The position numbers and the translations under genes were made by a program. Shown here one piece after another: positions 12,960 to 24,641 of a stretch of 64,000 nt of DNA. Source of the DNA: Pocillopora verrucosa (lineage: Eukaryota; Cnidaria; Anthozoa; Scleractinia; Pocilloporidae); assembly GCF_036669915.1 (NCBI RefSeq), contig NC_089314.1, positions 6,781,778 to 6,845,777 on the forward strand, in the 5' to 3' direction. Every line of letters starts with the position of its first letter. Within the stretch, counting starts at the first letter, position 1. The notes beneath the pieces were generated by a model. The model searched no databases. It saw only the letters and a list, made by a program, of their open reading frames with translations, and was not told the origin of the DNA.

Positions 12960-13190
12960 AGATGTAGTTTAAAATCTGCATCTGTTGCTTTGCATTTTCA
13001 ATCCCTGTGCTTTCCTAGAAGCGATGTGTTGCCCAAGCTTCCTGTTATATTATCCATGATGAAGCTGCGATTTTGAAGAAGTGGTTTGATCTGCATCTGC
13101 AGCTACTTTGCATTCACAATCCCGTTGCGTTTCTATAAGTAATGCGTCGACCAAGCTTTCGGTTATATTGTCCGTGACACCAAAATGACA
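12960..13190. repeat. Diverged tandem duplication, about 115-bp unit
   Basis: Two adjacent units align over most of their length. Unit 1 has 'ctgcatctgttgctttgcat', 'caatccctgtg', 'cccaagcttcctgttatatta'. Unit 2 has 'ctgcatctgcagctactttg', 'caatcccgttgcg', 'accaagctttcggttatatt'. The offset measured at 'ctgcatctg' is 115 bp. No coding frame is conserved between the units. Confidence 0.65.
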
Positions 13191-13590
13191 AAGAACCTCA
13201 CCATGCCGGTTGCATAACTGATATGATGTGTCGTTTTCCGAAGGTGACGATTTATTCTCACTACAAAACAGAAAAAAGATCTATCCTTTTTGGAACCAAC
13301 ACTGGCGTAGTGGCTAATACAAGGCAGACCTTTTTGCAGGTTTGTGTGTATTTTATATAGCGCTTACGTCCTTGATCATTCAAGCTCTTGAAGATAGTTC
13401 CTTTGCTCTTAATAATAATGTATCGCATTCAATTCTCCCTTACTAAATCATAGCAAATACTTGCACAAATAATTGCCATCGCTCTGTGAATTTGTTATCC
13501 GCAATGGTTTTACCAGAATGACGACTCAGTTTCATTTGCTCATACACGACATTCGCGTACCTAACACTGGTCAGACAAAGCAGAGCGCAT

Positions 13591-13623
13591 TGCACCCGTG
13601 TTAAATTATTTAACACGGGTGCA
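13591..13623. other. Perfect 16-bp palindrome arms
   Basis: tgcacccgtgttaaat, one central T, then the exact reverse complement. It could be a foldback remnant or a dyad binding site. No gene is adjacent. Confidence 0.5.
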
Positions 13624-14248
13624 CATGTCGGGGAAAAACTGAACAATAAACCTGATGGCTTCGAAGGATCAGAGTAGATATCTTCGCTAGATAACAGAAA
13701 AAATTAGCGATCAAGTCGCTTTCATCTGTTTTCTCCTAACATGGCAATGTACAATTTCTTGTTGCCATCAGATCCACATCAGTGCATGAAAGCTATTATG
13801 GCTATATACGGCTCATCTTCAATATCAAAGGTTTCATCCGTCAATTCCCATGAAATATTTATATTCTTAAGGACGGCTGATTTCGCTTCCAGTCAAAAGC
13901 TGTAGATCTATTGATACTACAGTTCAAAATGCTACAAATGGAAACAAATTCTTGCAGGAAAGGATTCTATTACGAATCTTTGGTCCTTGATATTGCCCGA
14001 GAAATTAAAAGGCAAATGAAACTTCTCATGACGATCCAAAGTTCTGGATTCAGTCACTGCAAAGAGTAGTTGTTCTCAAGGTTCGTCTGGGAAGGGACAA
14101 CAGAACTCAAACAAATATGAATTTAACGTAACTTTGACCACAGGTTAAGTTTTAAATTGATCAGTAGCCCTTTTTTCTGTAAAATTGGTGGTTCCTCTTA
14201 GCTTCGTGTGGCCATCTATGCTTTTTTGTCTCTACGGCGGTCATGGTG

Positions 14249-14793
14249 GGCTCATACTATTTTGCGAAACGAAACAAAGCGAAACCAGGCGAGATATAAC
14301 AAAACTGAAGGAATAATGCAAATACATTTATTAATATGGTAAAGATATCTTTCACAATGATTTTGGAGTTATCACTAATTAACAAGAAGGATTTTTATTC
14401 ATTTCGCGTAGTAGTAATTTGAAAAGAGTTACAATTTTGCGAAATCAACTAATAGTCCATTTCGCAAAATAGTATCTCTCCTAAAATTACTATTTGGCGA
14501 AATATATTTTAATACAGTTTACGGAACAAGAGGAGGCCAAAATCTTTGGTGATATTCTAATTTGTAATGTTTAAATGTATTTTTGTGACATGAAAGAGGT
14601 CAAGTTGTCACCACAGGTTGAAAATAGTCGATTTCGCATAATAGTGACTCTTCTGAAATTACTACTTTGCGAAATAAATAAAAATCCTCCTTATCGACTG
14701 AAGATTACTTATATCTTTAATATAACTGCATTATTCCTTTAGTTCCGTTGTATCTCGCCTGGTTTCGTTTCGTTTCGCAAAATAGCATAAGCC
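14249..14793. mobile_element. Foldback/MITE element with about 200-bp imperfect inverted arms
   Basis: The ends are inverted copies (left ggctcatactattttgcgaa, right complement ggcttatgctattttgcgaa). The match continues inward through 'aaaccaggcgagata.aac', 'gaaggaataatgca' versus 'aaaggaataatgca', 'aggatttttatt.atttcgc' and beyond. The motif ATTTCGCAAAATAGT and close variants recurs at least five times inside, in both orientations. There is no open frame of transposase size. No clear target-site duplication. Best read as a non-autonomous DNA element. Confidence 0.7.
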
Positions 14794-15447
14794 GCTGTAA
14801 TGTCGATTGAACGTGCCATTGATATGCCATTGAGTACCTTATGTAATGAACGTGAGATAGACTTCCTTTGATAGCTAAGAGATTGTAGAAGGGTGGAAGG
14901 AATGTTTAAGATATGTCCTCATTAAATATAATCCCTCATGAGTATCCCTGCAATTCCCTATGATTGAGTACGGCGGCTGACACATGGGTCGCCGTCAGTA
15001 TTACAATTACTAGGAATATAAAAATAGGACGTGTCGCAGTACAAAACATTCGGTCGCTAGTTTTACATCTTTGAAATTAATTCATTTAGATTTATCGCTA
15101 CTTTATCACTGTCAGCGCGTCTAAGCTACAGTATATTAATTTTTTATGAAAAGAGTAATCTTGATTAGTGAAGGAGACGTTTCAAGAAAATGCAAGACCC
15201 CACTCGAATGTAATCAACTCGTTTTGTTTAATGCCTCTTTGATTCCAGAAATGTTCTATACAAAGGATATTGCTTCATGGGCTACATGTATAACGTAAAC
15301 CATCGCTTCCTAACAGTAAATATCAATCCCAAATGTAGAAACCATGACCAATCATATTGTTGCACTTAAGGTCTGTTTTGCATTTTTGTTTTCGCACACA
15401 AGCTTCTTTGTCCGCAGTATATCTGCTTCCGTTATTCTTTATCATCA

Positions 15448-15781
15448 TGGACTTTACTGATATAAAACTAACCCTAGACGAAGCCGAGAAAAACGAAATG
15501 AACTGTTTCCGGAGGGATCAGTTGGTTGGGATTTGCAACACAGCACAACGAAGGTAACAGATGAAGAAAGAAATGGAACATTTATCGATAAGTTTTATCA
15601 AAGAGTAAAGGAGCGTAAGATACCTGAAAGCTTTAAATGTTACGCCATCATCAGTCATGCTCTTTTCACGTGCAACCGAGGTGGTCTGAGAATACTCGAG
15701 GGCATGATACCCTCTGACGTCGTAGAGAGGAAAACACGACAACAAGCCGGCCATGGGCGAATTCATGGGGGCGGTTCATAG
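15448..15781 (+). pseudogene. Frame-split coding fragment, family not recognised
   Basis: From the ATG at 15448, 36 codons (starting MDFTDIKLTLDEAEKNEMNC) run to a stop just after 15554. From about 15550 another frame takes over and reads 'TDEERNGTFIDKFYQRVKER' and 'FKCYAIISHALFTCNRGG' before ending at 15781. Both halves have a composition like real soluble helical protein, and they abut at a frame change. This may be a small gene broken by an indel, or exon 1 using the donor-like 'cgaag|gtaaca' with a chance frame downstream. The helical, charged look is loosely like death-fold proteins, but I cannot assign a family. Confidence 0.3.
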
Positions 15782-16206
15782 GATAATCATTCATAATTCT
15801 AACTGAAATCATTGCTTTCACACAACGCTCTTCAGGTAGGAATACATATTTAATATTACCAATGGCTGCTTAGCCGCCTGTAGCATGGAACTCCTGATTC
15901 CCGGGTCAAATTCAAACAACTCCATTCTAATGACGGCTTCCGTTCAGGTTGTCGAGACGTGCATCACTTTCGGTGAGAGCTGTCCACTTTAATACTCTCA
16001 AGCGGACGAAAAGACCACACCCTTAACTTTTACTACAGGTTCAAAACTATTTACTGACTCACAAAAAAATATTTATTAATGTAGCAAGTTCTTTTATGTT
16101 GTCAATATTTAAGTATTTCTACCAAAATGTACTGCTCTCTCTAAATTTTTGCGAATAAAAAAAAAAAAGATCCTCAAATTCTGGAAACACCGAGGATTAC
16201 AGAGCA

Positions 16207-16513
16207 GCCCAGGGACCCGCTTCTCGAAAATTTCGGTAACCTAACGGGCCCGAAGGCATATCATGTTTCAAAATCAAAACTTAAAGAAAAGAGAAGATTC
16301 TGGCCCTTTAACCAGTCCATTTTGTTTCTCGACCTGATATTTTTACCGTATAATTTTCAAAACTTTTAAAACCCCCATCTTTACTCAAAACAACTAAGTA
16401 AGCGGGACCTTTGAGAAATGGGCCCTGGCCTGGATTCCGTCTGTTTAGAAGTTCTGACGCAAGAAAGCAAGACGGGATTGATACAAGCATACTTAGGAAT
16501 AAAATTTTACCTT
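16207..16513. repeat. Dispersed repeat, family F (copy 1, 3' of the TGF-beta gene)
   Basis: 16246-16513 aligns with 18590-18893: 'ggcccgaag.catat', 'ccattttgtttct.gacctg', 'aaacttttaaaaccc.catct', 'gcgggacctttgagaaa.ggg', 'ctgacgcaagaaagcaaga', 'gggat.gataca'. Within copy 1 the start (ccagggacccgcttctcgaaaattt) is a rough inverted match of the 'gggacctttgagaaatgggccctgg' block ending near 16433. So an inner MITE of about 227 bp sits inside a longer duplicated unit. Confidence 0.7.
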
Positions 16514-16686
16514 TTGCACTCAACTGTTAAAATCAACCGACAAAATCGTAACATGTCACTCTAACTAATGCATCTGGGCTTAATCTACGTAGCACCGTAT
16601 ACTACGGCTTGGTCGATTGTGTATAATTTCGTTCAACAAATAAACTCTAAATTCCCCCATTTCGAGGAAATTAATTGGCAATGCTT

Positions 16687-17618
16687 TCAGTAACAACCAC
16701 ACTCCTGAACAATCGCATCGTCAAGGATGTGCCTCACAAAGCCAAGCTTTTCGTCGTAATAGATAAGAGACATCGGTCGAAGCTTAGTTGGCACACAGCA
16801 TGCATTGTTATCAACACCGATACCTTTCTTTTCCTCCAAATACGCCTTGAGCAGCGAGTGAAGGCTGTATTTTCTCCACTGCTTGGGGGAGCACTTCCCC
16901 TTGCACTGATAGGCGTTGATTGTCTTAGGTTGGATGTACTTTGTTGGCAAGCCAAGCTCTGCTGTGTGGACGATCATATCCTCTTTTCGACAGCCATCAA
17001 AATCGCGGTCCTTGTCCTCTGATGTGGTATCATGTTTTGTTTTTGCTGTGGATCCTTTGATAGGAACTTTAATGTTGGTATCAGGAGATGCTGATAAAAG
17101 ATAGAACTAATCATCATTTACAATGCAGACTTTCTTTGCTTTGATTAAAAACATTAAGTATATCTTTCCAGCAATGGTCTGAAATCAATTTAAGTAAGTT
17201 CAGCAGATAGTCCAATTCATCCGGAATGCTCTTGAGTTCCACTCTTATCTCCCTTATCCATCCTACAATACGTTAAACGTGGATGCCTTTTCCCTTTAGA
17301 ACTAGTATATACCCCATACTGAGATCACATACTATATTAATTTCATGATATATTCAGTCGATCTAAAGATAGCTTACATTTTCCTCGAAGGGTTTGGGGT
17401 AAATTTGTTTCCTCGTGGCTGTAGTTTTCCTTGATGATCATGATACGATTCAATGAAAGGTTTTGCTTTTCATCATGAGATTCTGCAGCGGTTTTGTTTG
17501 TCTCTGGAAATGGAGACTCTTCGTTTTTCTCGGGATGCCCTTTTCCGATAACCATTGGGGCTACCAACGTGATAAGTAAGGCAAAAAAAGAGAACAGAAA
17601 CAGATATATTTGTCTCAT
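16687..17618 (-). CDS. TGF-beta/BMP-type secreted ligand, short prodomain (two exons)
   Basis: Exon 1 is 17378-17618 (donor GTAAGC) and exon 2 is 16687-17090 (acceptor ttttatcag). Joining in phase 1 gives 213 residues. The ATG at 17618 has A at -3 and starts a signal peptide (MRQIYLFLFS..., hydrophobic to about residue 24). The C-terminus is a cystine-knot domain with all seven cysteines: C114, CKGKC (the CxGxC knot), ACC (the second Cys of this kind normally bridges the dimer) and ECGCY at the end. The block CCVPTKLRPMSLIYYDE is closest in style to BMP/GDF ligands. Oddities: only about 86 residues lie between signal peptide and first cysteine, against roughly 250 in the family. There is no RxxR furin site. 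The WxxW of finger 1 is absent. The frame stays open upstream of the ATG to 17975, so a longer N-terminus is not excluded. The expected role is an extracellular ligand for type I/II serine-threonine kinase receptors. Confidence 0.85.
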
Positions 17619-18589
17619 CGTGGTGTTGAAGGTGACCTTCGGGGATGTTGCTTTTGATGGGCTGTTGCACTTTGGCAAAGTAAAAATTCCTGTAATAGAT
17701 GGTATTCCCGACATACCACCTGGCATTAGGCAGCAAAATCCACCAGATAAATTACACAATATCAGTTTACAAGTCCACCTGGTGAGCCCAACTCTCATTT
17801 TTAGTAAAAAATCATTCATCTGTCTACTTCTAGTGAAATACGTTATACGCCGAAATATTACAGGCTTCCAAGGTGATTGTGTCCATTTCTGAAGAAAGAA
17901 AATGCACACAATTTTGATAGACGTCAACATTATGTCGTCAGGCACAAAGTAAAATAGCTGATTAAGAGGGTACACTTTGTATTTTAGCTAGTGTTGCCAA
18001 TACATCGGCAATTTTTTTTTTCAGTGACCGTCTTCTGGTGGATGGCTGGAGCTTTAAAAGCAAATAATTAATTCCTTTACTCGAAACAAAGCACCCCTTT
18101 ATACCCGTATTCGTTTTCAGTTGGAATCGAGGCGTATTTCAAGCAAATTAACATACGGTTATTTGTCAAGTTTAGAGAGAAGGGCACGACAATATTAAAT
18201 AATTGAAGATTGAAGTGAGCGTACCTGTTAGGCACTGGTACACTTTTGTGAGAAGAAACTGGGCTGGTTCCACTCAAAATCCAAATATCTTGTTCCTGTA
18301 TACCACCTTTAAAGCTAATGTTTACGTGGAAATTCTAAGCATACTGCATTAATGCTAAGGCCTTGTAAATAAAAAGTAAAGTACTACGCATATTTTGTTC
18401 GTCAAATTCAATTTTGTAGTCACTTCGAATAAAAGACAAGAAGAGGTTATATTTTTAGTTTTACATCTGAATTTGATGATGTTCTGCTGCTAGAACGATT
18501 CACAGTGAATTTCCGTCGCGAAAACTAAATCGTTTCAATTATCTGAAAGAGTCAGATACGAGATGTTTTGGTGACACTCACTCTTAACT

Positions 18590-18893
18590 GGCCCGAAGAC
18601 ATATTATGTTTAAAAATCAAAAAGAGAAAGAAAAGAAAAGAAAGAAAAGAGAAGAAGGTTCTGGCCCTCTAACCATTCCATTTTGTTTCTTGACCTGATA
18701 GTTTTACTGTATAATTTTAAAAACTTTTAAAACCCTCATCTTGACTGAGAACAATATAGCTTTATCAGCCCGTTAACTTAGCGGGACCTTTGAGAAACGG
18801 GCCCCTGGCTTGGATTACGTCTGTTTCGAAGTACTGACGCAAGAAAGCAAGATGGGATCGATACAGGTATTCCTAAATATAAAATTGTACCTT
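18590..18893. repeat. Dispersed repeat, family F (copy 2, 5' of the TGF-beta gene)
   Basis: Direct-orientation copy of 16246-16513 with an extra A/G-rich stretch (18623-18655) and an extra segment around 18745-18775. Together the two copies bracket the TGF-beta ligand gene about 2.3 kb apart. Confidence 0.7.
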
Positions 18894-19834
18894 GGAAAAA
18901 GGTAACGTAGATCCTGATGTAAACGAATCGAGAAGTCTTGAGCATGTAAATAATATAAGCGCCTGCCCCCAGGAACACTTTTTATTGAACTGATAGGCTA
19001 TTTGGTTGACCGACTTTGCCGGGGCGGCAAGCAAAACTCTGAGATGTGATCAATCATGCCGCTAATTCTTCTTTTGACAGCTATTCCATTCAAGTTCAGA
19101 ATTGTTTCTGTGTGGGCGAAATTCGTTATCAATTGCGGCAGAGGAACCTTTAACCTGATACTTTATCCCATTGGCAGAACTTAGTCGAGAAAGAAGATCT
19201 TGTCATAATTCCTTTTAAATACCCCGTTTTCTAAACTAGAAGGAACTGAAAAGATGATCTCTTCACAAGAGGCCATCTTTCTTTTATTGATGTCGAGCAG
19301 TTTTCCTTCCGAGATATCTATCATTTTCCCAGGAATCACACGATATAAAAGCCCAATAATATTCTTCTCTTCCTAATGAAAGTTCTGCCTAAGAATGCAA
19401 TTATCCGTCCATACCTTGTCGCGGTTGATCGTCTAGATAAATTTCTTCGATCAGTTGACACTGAAAAATCATCTGTGGCCGAATCATCTTCCTTCATTCA
19501 ACAGCTACCTTCTTGCTTATGTATTCAGAATGTTTCAATATCACGGTAATGATTTCAACACTCAAGTGCAATGATTTCCAACACTCGTGCGCAATGTATT
19601 GCAAAAACTCGAGCAGATTGCATCACTGATAGGTATGAAGATGTAATAGGAATAAGATGTAAAATTAAACTAACAACATAGTTTTTGTGAAGACTGAGAA
19701 AACAAGGTTAGAGAAGGTTACGATTTGAATTCACTGTTCAATCTAGATTTTTCATGATTTTTTGCAAGCTTGAAGATTCGCTAAGAAACAAAAGTGTGAT
19801 AATCCCTTGCGAAAGCTTTGTATACTAATCACCA
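18894..19834. other. Intergenic, no gene seen
   Basis: No exon or repeat family recognised. Around 19553-19615 the words 'ttcaacactc' and 'ccaacactcg' recur weakly. Confidence 0.4.
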
Positions 19835-19990
19835 TAGTACAGATTCCAACATAGTACAGGCTAAAACTTGGCACAGACTTCAACATAGCACATGCTTCAA
19901 CTAAGCACAGGGCACAACTTTGCGTAGGCTTCAATCTAGCTCAGACTACAGTTTAGCCGCACAGGCTACATATAAGCACAGGCTACAAGA
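19835..19990. repeat. Degenerate minisatellite, about 16-19 bp unit (cacaggcttcaacatag)
   Basis: About nine diverged units in a row, such as 'acagattccaacatagt', 'acagacttcaacatagc', 'acatgcttcaactaagc', 'acaggctacatataagc'. Not coding. Confidence 0.65.
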
Positions 19991-22042
19991 ATAAGTGATT
20001 TCTTGGCTTCCTTGATACTTCTGTTCATCGCCGCAGATTACATTAGTGACTTAGTAAGCTCCGTTCAAGCTGTAAGTCAGAATCCTTACCTTGGTGTCTG
20101 AGTGGGCTGGCAGCTGGCCAAAACTGGCCTTCTTATTGACTACACAGACACTATTCGAGAAAAAAACATCAACAACAAAAATAATGGCAAGATGACTAGT
20201 TATCTACTACATAATTTTCCTGGGCGTGACATTTTCAAGGAACAACATTCAGTTATTGCTAACCGATAAGTAACTGTGACAATCGGCATTAATATCTATT
20301 TGAGATGCGATAAAACACCGTCATTTTAGATCAACCATATCAGTGACATAAAGGCTGAAATAACTTTTTTTATTATTTTCAGCTTCATCAAAAAGTTAAC
20401 ACATTCTTAGTGTAAGTGATGTTTTATGATAATGAGCCTATGAGAACTGGCTTATTTGTTGCAATATAATTAAAAATACGTTTGTTTGTTTGTTTTGATT
20501 TCTCTTAAGGTTGTGCCGTTCCTCTACATCGAAAATAAATACTGACGAAAACCACCTTAATTACCAAGAGAACTATCCAGTTATATGTTCCAGAATTTGC
20601 TAATCAATTTTTTTAATGATTTCTCGTCGATTCTATCAAATCAAGTTTAGGCGTGAACCTGTATGATACTAGTTAACTGTATTGAGTATAGCCTCTGTTT
20701 TTGATCCATGTTGACAGATCCCAGTGAAAATTGTTTGTCTTAACATAAAAGCTTCAGGGGTAATATTGTTCAACTTTACAAAGCTCTTCGCCGATTTTTT
20801 CTTTACAAATAATAAAACACGTGTTAAAAGATACACTGCAGTTTTGATTAGTTATTCTTCGATAAAAATACTGTTCATTCACCTTCTGTTGAACTTTGAA
20901 TCGTCTTATTTAAATCTCAAATGTTCGCTTTTTTTTGTATATCTTCCTTCTCTCGTGAAAAGATGTAACAGACAACTTTATAAAGTAAGCAAACGTTTTC
21001 AAAAATACTGCTACTTCTTTTGAAATTAATTCGAAATGCGGATTCGCAGATGGCAATTATCGCGCTGTTAGTATAAACAAGATTCTCGTGGCAATCCACA
21101 TGTTGTCTTACTTCCTATGACCGTTCAATATGTTTGCTCATGCACGCAAACGCAATGAGAGGCGTGTAAAAGCACAGCAGGGAGGCGCGTTGCGCGAAAC
21201 TTTCTTAATCAACACGCTGTTTGAGCAATGTTGGTGGGTCATCAACTTTTATTCAATGTTACTGACCCCTTTCTTTCATTGGGAGCAAAAATTCATTAGG
21301 AAAGCAATTAACGCTAAAACGTCCTTAGGGGTTAATTCTCTTGCAAGCATTATTCCCATAGTATTCATTCTCTTCGCAATTAAAGGGCTGTTGTTCAGTT
21401 CCTTAAAGAACATAAAATGGGTCAGTCTCTTTAGAAATCTTTAAAAAGAAAGTAGCTATAACATTTATAAGCAACTCCCGACTCTTGTTTGGTCAATTGA
21501 GCGCTTCAAAGAACGCTCTCACAATACCTCACCGGTGTGACCGTCGAACAGATTTTTCTAAAACTTTGTCATTTTGGTAAATTCATATGCAAATTTTTCT
21601 GACACGTTGTTTACGAGTCAAAGATTGACTCATGCAATTTTTCATAAATATTGGAACAAGACTCTTAATATTCTTATGAAAGCCCAAATAAAATGTTTCT
21701 TTCTCTTTATTTGACGGCTTAAAGCAAATATACATCCATATAGATTCTTTAGCAAAAAGATACTTTTTCATAGGATTATAGTTGAATCTAAATTAGCTAT
21801 TCATTTAGACACCACCAGTTATTCACAATTTCAAAGGAAATTAATGAAAGTAAAGGGCGTCATGGTGGGTTGCTTTTCCGCTTATGGTCTCTGTGATTGC
21901 TTCGTTGTCTAGCTCGCGATGGCCTAAATAGGAACAAATTATCTTTAAAATTTGTCATATTGTTTGGGTCATCTAGATCGTAAAAGAAGAAATTTTGGCT
22001 CAGTAAATGTTAAATTTCGTGGCTTGACATCAGGTTTGAACT
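19991..22042. other. Intergenic, no gene seen
   Basis: Open frames of about 100 codons at 20724-21023 and 21130-21444 have no domain, no neighbouring exon and AT-driven composition. No repeat family recognised. Confidence 0.4.
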
Positions 22043-22366
22043 TTAAAGTCTAATGGTAGATGAATAATTTGAACGCGACCTTTTGGCGAAGATCCTACGA
22101 GAATACTGTCTGTGGTTTTTTTCTCCACAGTCTATGGGTTCTTGATAAACAAAGAAGATGAAAATCGCAATTCCGGTCGGCAAATTCAATGGCGTTTTTT
22201 TAATTAAAAGATCGTGGATTAACGTTATTGACAGAACTGGTAGCTTATACACGATGAACGTACTCAACTTAGTGGGAGGAGATTGATGTTGTGCCCGAGG
22301 GACTAAAATCAAGCAAAGAAAAAAGCCCGCCACTATCATTAAAAGCTTTTTAAACTTTATGTACAT
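22043..22366 (-). CDS. Candidate small secreted or type II membrane protein, unrecognised
   Basis: ATG at 22366 with A at -3, 107 codons. The start MYIKFKKLLMIVAGFFLCLI is a basic stretch followed by a strong hydrophobic segment, like a signal peptide or a signal anchor. The tail is basic with dibasic pairs (RR, KR). An in-frame GT (ttga|gtacgt, near residue 36) could act as a donor, in which case this is only a first exon, as in glycosyl- or sulfotransferases. I see no matching downstream exon. It may also be a chance open frame in AT-rich DNA. Confidence 0.22.
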   Translation of the reverse strand: MYIKFKKLLMIVAGFFLCLILVPRAQHQSPPTKLSTFIVYKLPVLSITLIHDLLIKKTPLNLPTGIAIFIFFVYQEPIDCGEKNHRQYSRRIFAKRSRSNYSSTIRL

Positions 22367-24635
22367 CTTTCCCTAAGTAAATTGACAATTTTGAAGTCAT
22401 TTGAATAAAGCTAAAAAAATACGAACGAAGGTTCGGTTGTTAATACAGCTAGTGACGTTGTTAGGAAGCTGTTACCCTAATTAAAGTTAGGAGGCAGAGA
22501 AGACATTGATCCAAATAAGATGAAAGGAAACTTAAAAACGTCTCATACAAATTAATTTTTTGCTAAGAATGCATAGTTTATCAATTCCAGTAGCTTTGGA
22601 ATTCAATAACCTGAACTAAGTACTGAAAAAAACACTCATTCTTTAACGTTATTCACACAAAAAAAGCTGTCACTTTGTTTTGACAACTTGGTTCAATGTG
22701 TTTCTATAAGTCTCTCTGCGTGCGGCACAGAAAAATAAGAATTGTTTCTATTTGGCCAAGTTTTCCGGACTCGTGTCGAGAAAGGAATGATTTTAAACTA
22801 GCGTAGTTCAGTAGGTTGTAAATAACATGTGGCTGGGATCCAGTGGACGGGACACAAGCGTTCTCTTTCTTCTGTTTTGCAGTCTTAGTTAAAGAAAGAA
22901 TACTAAGTGACCTGTCCAGAAGAAATTAAACTGTCGTTAGAAAAATCTTTAGTTTTCGTATTCAGCTGTTTCCTGTTTTGTCCGCCAAGACAGGTGTAAC
23001 TTCACACAATAGTTTGAAAAATGTCGCACTCGCGGCGAACCCAACCAAGCTTAAAGATCATTCGTCCTCGAACCGTGTGTCTCACTTTACTGCCATACAA
23101 TAAACCGAACTTCTTTTCAATCCACCGTAACTAACTATCCACAGATATGGTTCTCTAACAGAGGCATTGATTTTTATTGCACTCTGTACTCTAGTGCTCA
23201 ACCTCATCATTTATGCGCTTGAGGGCAAATGCAAATTCTCCAAGAAAATAAAATAAGCCGAAACACGACGGCAGGTTGTTCTGTGACCTTCACTGTCTGC
23301 TTATTTTACATTCATTAACAAGGGGCTTCGACATAAACCACTACTCGTTATTTCATTAGTTTTATAATGTTTAAAAAACATTTGTCGCCAAGCTAAACTG
23401 ACTTGAGGTGGGTTTTTTAAATATATCCTTCCCAGATGCTCGTTAGTGTTCACTCGAGCATTTATCTTACACTTTCCCGTGTGCTACCGCTGTAATTTTC
23501 GTTGCTAATGGCTATTTCAGTCTCCCGTTTTATCACTAATGTTTTCTTTTACGATGTATTTAATGTCAAAAAGCAAAAAAGCTTTGTGCAGAGTCTTACG
23601 AGACAAAAAATTAAAGAATAAACTTGAGAAGAACGCTTTGTTTCACCCGCTTTCTTGCATAGGCGCCATTTTAGTCAAACAAATGAGTGTTTATACGCAC
23701 CACAAGAAGTTACATTATCAAAGTTTTACTCACAAAGAAAAAAACAGTGTTAAGTTTGAGGCTGAGCGATTCCTTTGAATTTACTTTTGAAAACTTTTAC
23801 AATGTGTTGTTCAAAAGGTATAACCCTTTTATTGTATAGTTTTTATAGCTTCTTGTACTGGCAGCGAGTAATTTCGCCATTAAATTTGACTTGAATAGCC
23901 TCATAACAAAAGGGTAGACATATCAAAGTTGGAATTCAATGCACCTTAGACATTGAAGGTTGCTTTCCTTTATCGTGGTTTTCGTCGAAAATGCTAAATC
24001 ACTGGACGGTGGTTTAGGAATAGTTGAGCTTTTCCTTAAATTATCAATAATTAACCACAAAATTTAGGGCTCCTATTTTTAAGAAACCGAGACGTTTTTG
24101 GCAGAATATCAGTGTTGCCTGTGGATACCAAGTCTACAAAGTTCTTGCCCTTGAAGTAAACGCTTCTTTTCTCTTATTTAATGAAACATAATCACTGTAG
24201 TGTTATTAGTTATTTTGCATCATAGTATTTGACCTTGTACAGGTAACTAAGAATCGTTCGCAAACAATTCACGCAAAAAGCATAACAGAATATTCATACT
24301 TTATTACTACGATAACGCTCAAACGAGTTTCACGTCAGCGTGCATTAGCTCACATGAAGAATTAAATTTTCACTCGTGCATGATCAGTGGTGAGGTAAAG
24401 AGCGCAAGATAAGACCAGTAGAATGAGAAAAATTTGTCAACTTTAGAACATGACTACATGTACCCGCCATCTTAGATTTAGGTGTGAAAACCTTGAATAA
24501 ATACCTCAAACAAAGAAAAATTCTCTCGATTATCGCAGATGTTGCTTCTACGAGAGTGTAAACTGTAAATCAGTTAGATAAGAAAATAAATGATCCAAAT
24601 AATTTTCCGTTAAATTGAATAGACTGAACTCCGGT
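22367..24635. other. Intergenic 3' of the Sox gene, no gene seen
   Basis: AT-rich. The open frame at 23539-23778 has no recognisable features. Nothing else supported. Confidence 0.4.
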
Positions 24636-24641
24636 TTTATT
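24636..24641 (-). terminator. Possible polyadenylation signal of the Sox gene
   Basis: AATAAA on the minus strand, about 275 nt past the Sox stop codon. The position is plausible, but the hexamer is common in AT-rich DNA. Confidence 0.3.

Noticed and set aside
17494..17892. 132-codon plus-strand open frame
   Set aside because: It is antisense to exon 1 of the TGF-beta ligand, whose signal peptide, splice phase and knot domain are convincing.
17619..17975. N-terminal extension of the TGF-beta ligand
   Set aside because: The frame is open, but the signal peptide and good start context at 17618 argue that this is 5' untranslated or upstream sequence. Kept as a doubt in the gene entry.
21130..21444. 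104-codon plus-strand open frame with hydrophobic stretch
   Set aside because: No recognisable family, weak context and AT-driven hydrophobicity. Possible but unsupported.
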